DNA from: Patiria miniata | Lineage: Eukaryota; Echinodermata; Asteroidea; Valvatida; Asterinidae | Reading direction: 5' to 3' | DNA length: 64,000 nucleotides | Assembly: GCF_015706575.1 (NCBI RefSeq) | Contig: NW_024037072.1 | Coordinates: 129,001-193,000 of the forward strand | Shown here: positions 13,301 to 20,006 of the stretch, in pieces | Layout: every line of letters begins with the position of its first letter | How positions within the stretch are numbered: position 1 is the stretch's first letter | The notes under the pieces: generated by a model | What the model was told of the DNA's origin: nothing | The model's database searches: none | The model's input: only the letters and a program-made list of their open reading frames with translations | Position numbers and translations under genes: made by a program

Positions 13301-14787
13301 GGTTTCATATTTCTTCAATAATTTCAAAGTAATATTGAATTAGCATTCTTCTGAACAAAAGCCAAAACAATATCTAGCAGCTTGTTCACTCTTTGATGCA
13401 TTGAATTTAGCACTGCCATCACAGAAGCACCGTTGGAAGGTTGGTAATCCTAGAATGAAAAAAAAACACATAAAGGTAAGTTGGAACAAATGACAACTGA
13501 TTAATTGTTACAATGAACCACTTTATCAATGAACGAATGATTAAAATTTTGCCAACTTTGATCTTATCAAACTTTTTTTTTTTTAATTTAATGGTTAAGC
13601 AAAAGGAGTTCATTTCTAAAAAGCAGCTGATCTTTTCAACTATTGCCTGTCCCTAATTTGTTTATTCAAATTTATTTATAACAATGAAAAAAGCAGAAAA
13701 AATTATACAGCTCATTTTCAACAATCTAGCCTGAATAATATTGCCGGTTTATAAATTACATGTATCGTATAATTGGGCCTGGGTTGGGTAGCATTCTCGG
13801 TCATCATGAGCATGCAAAATTATTTTAAAACTTAAAAAGTTCTGAAATTGAAACCAATCCTGTACTCACCCAACATCAAATTCAAACACAATCAACAAGG
13901 TCATCTGTAAAGACTAGCCCAAAACCATGTCATCACTCAAAAGATTTCACAAAAGGTGCTAAATATGAAGAAAACAATTTTAAGAACGGAACATTCACAT
14001 CGTGCAAAACAAAACACGAAAGGCCCAAGGCTATTCTCCAGCCTAACTAAACCTACTATGACATACAGGTCAATTAAGTCAGGACACCAGGCTCAAAACG
14101 TTTGTCCCCCGATCGGGGGACAGTATCCAAATCGGGAGACAGCGCTGCTCCAAAATAAATTCGGGGGTCGACTGTCCCTGTTTTGGGGGACATTCTCTAC
14201 AGACTGGGACAATCCTCGAGTTAGTGCGTGCGCCCGTACTGTCAGGTGACATATCTAGTAATTTGGAGGCCGTTTTGAAGGTGAAATCTGATGTTTTTTG
14301 TTGGAAAATGTTGGTTTTTGGGACTGTCAGTGACTGTGTTGTCCAGGTCGAGGAATGGGCTTGGACCCTACTATCGCCAGACCATGTCCAAATTTTTAAA
14401 AAGGCGATAAGTTGGGTCCAAGTTACTCGGACTATTATCGCACATACGGTCGAGTTGTCTCAACGGTCGAGTTGTCTCAACGGTCGACTTGTCCCGAGTC
14501 GAGTTGTCTCAACGGTCGACTTGTCTGACCCCCTGCGTGGCGTGTATACAACGCCACGTTCACGGGTCCTGCAGCGCACGTTTTTGTCCGGATACTGGGC
14601 GTTTACTTTCAACCCAATTTCTTGCGCGCCAGCACTAAAAAATACTGCATCCTTCAATACTTACTGCATCTGACTGTGAACCTGCATCGCCATGTACAGA
14701 AAGATTAGCACCACCTTCCTCCGTACCTGCAGTCTCCCCATCATCTTGTCGGCGTCGCACTTCGCGCCGTCTTCTAGTGTCAGCCAT
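1346..14787 (-). CDS. CASC3 (MLN51/Barentsz), 5' portion, four exons; 3' part outside the window
   Basis: CASC3 is the exon-junction-complex subunit that clamps eIF4A3 on spliced mRNA and acts in nonsense-mediated decay and mRNA localisation. Exons, minus strand: 14,665-14,787, 2,511-2,585, 1,866-2,030 and 1,346-1,473. They give 163 codons plus two bases, and the first three junctions are phase 0. The N-terminus is MAD followed by an Arg-rich stretch, as in vertebrate CASC3. Exon 2 carries DEYESAEE, matching the conserved vertebrate acidic block (DYESAED). Exon 3 is a long Glu/Asp-rich low-complexity segment. Exon 4 contains KNPAYIPRKGPYFMHDVR, the near-invariant start of the Btz/SELOR eIF4A3-binding motif, at residues 135-152. 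The WKDEGRW part of SELOR is not in bases 1-1,345, so it and the Pro-rich C-terminus must lie further left. The exon 3 donor (GAG|GTTGGA) is weak but phase-consistent. Intron 1 is about 12 kb and mostly mobile elements. Confidence 0.92.
1665..1720 (+). repeat. Degraded second copy of the tRNA-like SINE head
   Basis: GAGGTCTTCACTAGTAAGCAAGAGGTTGTGGGTCCCAG aligns with the 1,020-1,065 tRNA-like core (CTGCACTAGAAAGCACGAGG...GTGGG). It is mutated in the B-box. With the better copy it brackets CASC3 exon 4. Confidence 0.45.
2683..2846. mobile_element. Short TIR element (164 bp), 5-bp target duplication CACTC
   Basis: Ends are CAAAGGTGTGA and TCACACCCCTG, imperfect inverted repeats, flanked on both sides by CACTC (2,678-2,682 and 2,847-2,851). 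The interior is AGCTGAAA-rich low-complexity sequence. It is a non-autonomous DNA transposon (MITE) about 100 bp upstream of the CASC3 exon 2 acceptor. Confidence 0.55.
3253..3738. repeat. Foldback palindrome with ~220-bp arms
   Basis: The arms 3,253-3,470 and 3,504-3,738 are reverse complements with a 33-base loop. GGGAGTCGGGAAC pairs with GTTCCCGACTCCC at the centre, and CCCGTTCAATTC pairs with GAATTGAACGGG at the ends. Several overlapping short reading frames here are by-products of the symmetry, not genes. Confidence 0.8.
3725..3995 (+). repeat. Segment homologous to the outer arms of the 11.4-kb palindrome
   Basis: From GGAATTGAACGG through GTACCTCAGGTGGCGTATCT to GCGATAAGTTGGGTCCAAGT this stretch matches 11,630-11,722 joined to 14,247-14,435, and the reverse complement of 10,928-11,210. 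It keeps ACCTCAGGTG uninterrupted, so it is an empty-site paralogue of the 2.5-kb transposon insertion at 11,723. Confidence 0.75.
4005..4290 (+). repeat. Dispersed repeat, copy 1 (copy 2 at 9,235-9,515)
   Basis: Both copies contain TTTTGCGCATGC(A/G)GAACTC, then GGGGTACCAGAGTGTCAT, then TCTTTGATTTTCTGATCATT, and continue in parallel to the segment AAAGATAGAA. There is no open frame. Copy 2 lies inside the TIR element at 8,855-9,586. Confidence 0.75.
4332..4869. repeat. Nested inverted repeats
   Basis: The outer arms at 4,332-4,398 and 4,799-4,869 share GTACGGCCAGACAGCC and its complement. An inner palindrome at 4,688-4,721 and 4,763-4,795 (GCAAGATTATGAATATGCAT) lies against the right outer arm, so two foldback events are nested. 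Bases 4,399-4,687 between them show nothing recognisable. Confidence 0.65.
5474..5555. repeat. Small inverted repeat
   Basis: GCTGATTGGCTG (about 5,486-5,497) pairs with CAGCCAATCAGC (about 5,532-5,543), with AAAGC/GCTTT outside. It is a MITE-scale hairpin with no target duplication identified. Confidence 0.5.
5880..6241. repeat. Foldback inserted inside the left TIR of the 3-kb element
   Basis: The ends CTTTTGAACATTAAAAG and its complement at 6,224-6,241 enclose long arms that include TGTACGACGAATTTGTC and its complement. The right TIR of the host element runs uninterrupted from GCTTTTGAA into TAAGCCTGCAG, which marks this palindrome as a later insertion. Confidence 0.7.
6483..6720 (+). repeat. 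Imperfect tandem duplication, ~115-bp unit
   Basis: GAGCACGTGGAAAGTGATTG...AACCAATCATGATG (6,483-6,591) is followed by GAGCACGTGGGAAGTACTG...AACCAATCACGATG (6,595-6,720). Both contain TCAGCCA(C/A)CATCGT. It lies inside the 3-kb element and has no open frame. Confidence 0.65.
6930..7230 (+). repeat. Degenerate minisatellite, ~45-bp unit
   Basis: Blocks of the form CAACATTTAATAAACGGGCAA, then GTGATGAAAGGC, recur with drift about six times. The 160-codon minus-strand frame across it is low complexity and not a gene. Confidence 0.6.
7985..8610 (+). repeat. Internal duplication of the 3-kb element, ~350 bp apart
   Basis: Shared landmarks in order are GTGCACAAT, GGCCAGTACCATGC, ATGCCATCCA, AAGGAGATGCGGCGA and TTCAAAAGATCGG, seen from about 7,990 and again from about 8,350. 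The copies have diverged by substitutions and small indels. Confidence 0.65.
8855..9586. mobile_element. TIR element with TAGACCCGTGAACGTGGC ends
   Basis: The 18-bp end at 8,855-8,872 has its exact complement at 9,569-9,586. Next to the right end is a GGCGTTGTATACAACGCC hairpin. Related right ends occur alone at about 14,537-14,573 and 21,825-21,864. ATAGGAACG is seen outside both ends, adjacent on the left and three bases off on the right. No coding frame. Confidence 0.65.
9621..9945. repeat. TIR element whose ends contain (CCCTAA)2
   Basis: CCTTAACCCTAACCCT at 9,621 and AGGGTTAGGGTTAATAAGG at 9,927-9,945 are inverted. Just inside, GCCAAACGCAGCA pairs approximately with TGCTGCGTCTGGC. The telomere-like hexamers belong to the element ends and are only two units long. 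Confidence 0.55.
10211..10332 (-). repeat. Minisatellite of GTCGACCGTTGAGACAACTC units
   Basis: About six units of a ~20-bp repeat, with CTCGGGAC variants. The same unit in the opposite orientation is at 14,449-14,526 and, as one or two units, at 10,890-10,915. It sits near the outer ends of the large palindrome. Confidence 0.75.
10541..10710 (+). repeat. GC-rich tandem repeat, three units of 63-75 bp
   Basis: ACCGTGCACGGTACGG recurs at about 10,547, 10,622 and 10,684 with GTTGACCGG and GGCGCA(C/T)AGG linkers. This block and the flanking 10,380-10,540 are clearly GC-richer than their surroundings and give spurious open frames on both strands. Confidence 0.7.
10928..14435. repeat. Large near-perfect palindrome (~485-bp arms), right arm split by a transposon
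   Basis: The centre is 11,412-11,427, a 16-base spacer between GGTACGCCTGG and CCAGGCGTACC. The left arm runs outward from 11,411 to about 10,928. The right arm runs from 11,428 to 11,722, is interrupted by the 2.5-kb element, and resumes at 14,247-14,435. The arms look almost identical, so they are young or homogenised by gene conversion. The 97-residue frames on both strands at 11,262-11,580 are mirror images of each other. Confidence 0.88.
11723..14241. mobile_element. 2.5-kb TIR transposon, 5-bp target duplication TCAGG
   Basis: The ends are CAGTACGGGCGCACGCACTA at 11,723 and the complementary TAGTGCGTGCGCCCGTACTG ending at 14,241. The TIR extends about 35 bp, to GGATTGTCC/GGACAATCC. TCAGG flanks both sides (11,718-11,722 and 14,242-14,246). 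The unoccupied site is visible in the opposite palindrome arm (about 11,128) and in the paralogue at about 3,820. The interior is AT-rich with no transposase-sized frame, and subterminal CCCCCGATCGGGGGAC motifs occur at both ends. Non-autonomous; superfamily not assigned. Confidence 0.85.
14449..14526 (+). repeat. Minisatellite of TCTCAACGGTCGAGTTG units
   Basis: Four units in the opposite orientation to those at 10,211-10,332, just outside the right arm of the large palindrome and about 140 bp downstream of the CASC3 exon 1 donor. Confidence 0.7.
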
Positions 14788-14875
14788 TTTGATTTCTGTT
14801 TTCTTAGAAAGCCGCTGTGCTGTGTATGATGGGAAGAATTCTTTACGTAATCACATGGTGGCGCTATGCACTGTA

Positions 14876-15509
14876 AATAAGGGAATAAATGTGTGCTCCG
14901 GAGGTTTTTATCACTCTGTTTAATACCACTTAGAGTCTGGGTGCTGATAATTACCCGAGCCGGAGGCGAGGGTAATTATCAGCACCCAGACTCTAAGTGG
15001 TATTAAACAGAGTGATAAATACCGACGGAGTACATATTTATTCCCATTCATAAATACCTTTTCGGTAAAAAAAAATCATATAATTCGTGCAAAACATCCC
15101 GATTTTGTTCAACAAATTCACTTTATGCTTTTTGAATCATCCCTCCTGCAAAATAATGGAGTGTTCAGCTGGCGAGTAAGATGAAAACAACCCTTTTATG
15201 GAGATTGACGCGCGCGTATCATGTTCTATGCGATGTCGCGCAGAACGCACCTGGCGCGTTGCGTTTTGAATTTAGAACTATAAAATTCTAACTCCCTGGT
15301 AGTGTTGCGCATGCCTACGTGAGGATTGTGAACGTTCAACCAATTAAACGATAAGAGGCACTGGATTTTTAGGAGTCCACATTTTATTGTGACACTGGAA
15401 AAGTGTTTAAGACCAGCTAGCCATGTCTTTATCATCCGTTTAATACCGGCCACGTGACGGGCTCTCGACCAATAGGAATGGCTAAACTGTCTGAGGTATT
15501 TATGAATGG
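14876..15509. repeat. Composite foldback repeat, copy 1, 90 bp upstream of the CASC3 start codon
   Basis: The first part (14,881-15,045) is a palindrome with GGGAATAAATGTG ends and a GGGTGCTGATAATTACCC core. The second part (15,045-15,509) is bounded by CCATTCATAAATACC and GGTATTTATGAATGG. Copies 2 and 3 are at 15,567-16,110 and 29,195-29,825, with a degraded relative near 59,735-60,020. Its position makes it likely to overlap the CASC3 promoter or 5' UTR. Confidence 0.82.
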
Positions 15510-15566
15510 CTTTTAATGGGCCGGATCGGATTAATTAATATTTTTACCGCTGGAAGCCTGATGTAA

Positions 15567-16110
15567 ATAATAAGGGAATAAATGTGTGCTCCGGAGGTTT
15601 TTATCACTCTGTTTAATACCACTTAGAGTCTGGGTGCTGATAATTACCCGAGCCGGAGGCGAGGGTAATTATCAGCACCCAGACTCTAAGTGGTATTAAA
15701 CAGAGTGATAAATACCGACGGAGTACATATTTATTCCCATTCATAAATACCTTTTCGGTAAAAAAAAATCATATAATTCGTGCAAAACATCCCGATTTTG
15801 TTCAACAAATTCACTTTATGCTTTTTGAATCATCCCTCCTGCAAAATAATGGAGTGTTCAGCTGGCGAGTAAGATGAAAACAATCCTTTTATGGAGATTG
15901 ACGCGCGCGTATCATGTTCTATGCGATGTCGCGCAGAACGCACCTGGCGTTCAACCAATTAAACGATAAGAGGCACTGGATTTTTAGGAGTCCACATTTT
16001 ATTGTGACACTGGAAAAGTGTTTAAGACCAGCTAGCCATGTATTTATCATCCGTTTAATACCGGCCACGTGACGGGCTCTCGACCAATAGGAATGGCTAA
16101 ACTGTCTGAG
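15567..16110. repeat. Composite foldback repeat, copy 2 (tandem with copy 1)
   Basis: Nearly identical to copy 1, except that about 85 bp is deleted where CGCACCTGGCG joins TTCAACCAATTAAACG, and the distal TATTTATGAATGG end is missing. Copies 1 and 2 are separated by about 57 bp. Confidence 0.82.
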
Positions 16111-16550
16111 ATAGGCCGTGTCCGAAACAGGCTTCCAGAGCTACGGCTACGTCTATTGTCAGCGCGTCTCCGCGTATTTTCAAAGGGCACAGACCTAGAC
16201 CTAGCTCTAGGCAGTTGATTCGGATGCAGCCGTATTTATGAATTAAACATTCATGTACATGTACTGATGTAGTTTGTTTTACCCATGAATTGTAAAAAAT
16301 TAACCTACCATACAAATGGAAACAAAAGTGAAAAAAAACTGCACGAAAAGTATAGGAATTGACTCCCAACCGGACTGCCGGAGTTCCTGTCGCGATGAAA
16401 TAAAACGGGGTCCACTTCGCAGACTTGCGGGGACTGGACCCTTTCAAGCTCGCAGGTCATGCTGTTATAGAGCTTCTTCATGTCTTTTGCATGGTGGTCG
16501 GTCGGTCGGTCAGTCTGCCTGTCTGTCTGTCCCCAAAAACTGACCAAAAT
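16111..16550. other. Gene-free spacer with (GGTC)n microsatellite
   Basis: No exon-like frame is convincing. A GGTCGGTCGGTC run followed by CTGTCTGTCTGTCC at about 16,498-16,532 leads into CCCCAAAAACTGACCAAAAT. A related segment, reverse-complemented, occurs at about 36,890-36,950 in SYT12 intron 4. Confidence 0.5.
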
Positions 16551-17170
16551 CGTCACCGACACCACGAAGTAACACTCATCTAGATACCAGTAAAAACTAG
16601 CAATCGGAGAAAACGGCAACTAAAGTTGAACGCCTTCTAAAACAACACTTTGCGTCAAAACGACAGAGTATTTTCAGTTGGGTTTCTCGTTGTGGACACT
16701 TGATGAATTGAATTTATCAAATCTGCTGTTTTTCACCCGTTTGTGCATTAAATAAAAAAGAAATAAGAGAAAAAAGATGAGTGTTAGTTCGTGAAACCGA
16801 AAAGGCTGCGAAACTGTAAATTTTCGTTTTCACGAAGTAATACTCTTCAAGCGCGCGCGCTCATACAACTTATTACAAGAAGAGTGTTACTTCGTGGAAA
16901 CGTTTTTGCTCACTTAATATGAGCAGAGTGCGCGCCATGCATTGCAATGGTAAATGGAACTTGAGTGTTACTTCGTGAAAGCGAAAATTGTCACTTTTGC
17001 GCAAAAGTTGCCATGGATATTTAGCGTAATTATTAAAGTAAAGCTCTTGAAGCCTTGAAACTTTGTGCAATTGTAGGCCTTGATGAATAATGTTTAAAAA
17101 TCAAAAAAACTGAAAATCGAAAAAAATATGGTTTAACACGGTAGAGTGTTACTTCGTGGTGTCGGTGACG
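16551..17170. mobile_element. 620-bp TIR element with CGTCACCGACACCACGAAGT ends
   Basis: The 27-bp inverted ends are at 16,551-16,577 and 17,144-17,170. The subterminal motif GAGTGTTACTTCGTG is repeated four or more times in both orientations inside. AAAT flanks each side. The related sequence at about 36,895 reads GACCAAAAATATTTCAC without the element, supporting a true insertion. No coding frame. Confidence 0.75.
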
Positions 17171-17705
17171 AAATATTTGACTAACAATAACTGACTATTG
17201 ACCAAATGCAATGCCGCGTGGTGTCACACGCCGAAAGTTTTCGAAACAAGTTTGTTTCGATCCGGCCGGATCGATGCGTATTAATATGGACGTAACGGAG
17301 GAGCGGTAGCTATATAGCTCCAGGCCATTGACTAGTCAAGCATCTACGTGAATCATTAAACGTTGCATGGACGATACTTGAACACATGGCATTTAAAAAT
17401 TGACTCTTGTCTTTTTTGTGGTAATACCAACCAATTCACCAGCCGGCCTTGGTGGGGGTTGGGGGTTGGAGGGGGCCAGTACGGCCGTCTGTGTGCCTCT
17501 TCCATTTGTAAAAAGGGGTATGCACAATAGCGATGCCTGTGCTGATCTTTCAAGCATTTAAAAATGCATAGTTTTTAAATACAAAGCAGCAATGCCCCTT
17601 TCTTATTGATATTTGCCAGAGACACTTTACAATTAAAAAATCGAAGCTCATCACCGCCGAAAGGATGTTTTGGAATAATTTTTTTGACAAGGCCAGACAG
17701 TGGTA
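17171..17705. other. Gene-free spacer
   Basis: I see no gene, RNA or clear repeat here beyond a short hairpin, TTTTCGAAACAAG/CTTGTTTCGA-like, at about 17,240-17,262, and a G/T-rich run at about 17,446-17,475. Confidence 0.4.
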
Positions 17706-18366
17706 AGTGGTACCGGTACCATGCGACGCGGCCCGGTGTCACGGTCTCACTTCTCCGGCGTGCTAGCTTCTCCGGGTGAATGCGGCGGATAATTGAGCAC
17801 GTTACAGTGCACGTTACATGAGCACGATTCATGCTCATGTGTCCGCTGTGCTTACTTTTCCTTGGGCTGTGTTCTGAAGTAAGTCCATTACAAGAATGTG
17901 TTATGTAACACTTCCTGTGGGTAAAGTCATTCCATGGTCTTGCAAGCATTCTGATTTGTGTTCCCAGCGTCATGCATGTGTCATTGTGTGTGTGTGTGTG
18001 TGTTCATGGAGGAATAATTAAGAACGAAGCTCCTTGGTCCGTGTTCCTTGCTCGTTCATGCATGGTCCATTTTGTCTTTATTATTGCAACCATGGCTTAA
18101 AATAAATGTGCATTTCAAGTGTTTTTTTGTTAATGAGGGTTAATAGTGCGTGGCACGAAAATTCTGGATTGGACTGGTACCCTGTAACCATTCATACAAA
18201 TAAGATCTTACGTGTACAAGTACAACCCTGAAGAACTCACCACACTAATACAGTGACGAAAATGTACACTACTGCGCAATTTTGTGCATGCGTGTTGAAG
18301 CGAAATTTCCCTTTTGGAGAAGCTAGCACGCCGGAAGTGAGACCGTGACACCGGGCTTGTACCACT
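17706..18366. repeat. Inverted repeat pair bracketing a 540-bp spacer
   Basis: CCGGTGTCACGGTCTCACTT with GCGTGCTAGCTTCTCC at 17,732-17,774 is complementary to 18,317-18,355, and GTGGTA/TACCAC extends the ends. A (GT)n microsatellite lies inside at 17,985-18,003. Confidence 0.65.
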
Positions 18367-18396
18367 GATCTCTATATAAAGACTGGATAGCGGATA

Positions 18397-20006
18397 CAGG
18401 CGCGGATCCAGGGGTGGGCCGCGGGGGCACGTGCCCCCCGTCAAATTAAGTCCACAAAAAAATAAAATGAATAAAACAGGGGGGGAAAGAGGGGGAGGTG
18501 AGAGAAATGGAGGGAAGGAGGAGGGCAACCTTCTATTAACAACAATACCGGTGCCGATATTAAACATCAGCGGCCTGCAAACATTGTGTACTGGCCGCAT
18601 GACACAGGGAACTCGAGAAGCTTCGAAATAAACCGCGATCCCGGCCACCGTACGTACTCCATACGTAACTCTGCATAGTATATCGGTTTATGAAATGCGA
18701 TTCATATGAGCGTATACGTACCGGTACGAAAAACACGCACGTGTGTGACAGCCGATGTGCTGCGTTTAGCGCGATGAGCGCAACACTTTGCCAGCATTTC
18801 TTCGGCGCTTTTAAGGAGTCCAAAACATGTCCGTTTCCGTAGAAAACTTCCATAGAAAATCTTATCTTATTGATAAACTGGAAATTTAAACTTGATACAA
18901 AACAGTAGAAAGCATCCTTGCAAAAGTTTACAAACTAAGTCTATACAATTCCCTTTTAAAAATAAAATGCACGAAAACAATTATGCAGACGAAAATGGTT
19001 ATCAAGTGAAAAGGCTTGTTAAAGCAAGAGTATATATTAAACCTATGAAAAAAATCCTTATTTAACTTAAAACATTTTGCTCAAATAACTCAGGGAAACT
19101 GAGGGGCCAGGAATCGCCTCAGATTGCACCACAGAGCATCTAATAATCAAAAAAAATCCAGGGGCCCTTAAGCGGGCCCCGGACCCCACGCCGAAAGGCA
19201 TTCGCGCTCCGCATTATTAGTCCTCGGGGCAGATCTCCCTAGCCTTACGCATCCTTAAAACAGTTTATAAACTAAGCCTATCCAATTCCTTTTCCAAAAT
19301 AAAATGAAAGAAACTGATATGCAGTCGAAAATACTGGGTTATCAAGTGAAGAACAGAAGAAACTTAACTAGGTTTGTATTAAGAAATACAAGAGTACAAT
19401 TTTAAACTAATGAACAAAAAAAAAAAAAACACATGGTAATGATAATGAAAAAAGCGATAATGAAAAAAAAATCTAATAATCTTCACAACATTTTGCTGAA
19501 ATGGGGCCAGGAATCGCCTCAGATTTCACCACAGAGCATCCATAGAATCCAAAATTTCCCATGTATTTTCCCATGTAATTTCCCCGAACCCCATGCCGTA
19601 AGACACTGCTCCGCGTTCGCATTAGTCCTTGGTACAAATGCCCCAGCGCATCGCCCATTGCAACAGTTTTTTTAAGTCAATACAATTCCTTTTTTTTTTT
19701 TTTAAATACAATGCTTGAAATTATGCAGACGAAAATACATGGTTTGCAACTTTGAAGTACACAGTAGCTTTAAAAAAAAATCCTTATAAGCTTAACAACT
19801 TTTGCTCAAATAATTCAGGGGGAAAGGGGCCAGGAATCGCCTCAGATTGCACCACAGAGCATCTAGAATCCAAAATTTCCCGGGGCCCTTAAGCGGGCCC
19901 CGGACCCCACGCCGTAAGGGCTTCGCGCTCCGCGCTCGCATTAGTCCTCAGAGCAAATGCTCTAAAGGTGTGCCCCCCGTCTAAAGAAATCCTAGATCCG
20001 CGCCTG
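18397..20006. mobile_element. 1.6-kb TIR element CAGGCGCGGATCC with three internal tandem units; 5-bp duplication GGATA
   Basis: The ends are CAGGCGCGGATCC and GATCCGCGCCTG, with GGATA directly outside both (18,392-18,396 and 20,007-20,011). Inside, a ~360-bp unit containing CAGGAATCGCCTCAGATT and CACCACAGAGCATC, usually followed by GGGGCCCTTAAGCGGGCCCC, is repeated at about 19,105, 19,503 and 19,825. The same core occurs once in the 315-bp hAT-like elements at 22,790 and 25,075. The element sits between inverted TCTCTATATAAAGACT sequences at about 18,369 and 20,446. Confidence 0.75.
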
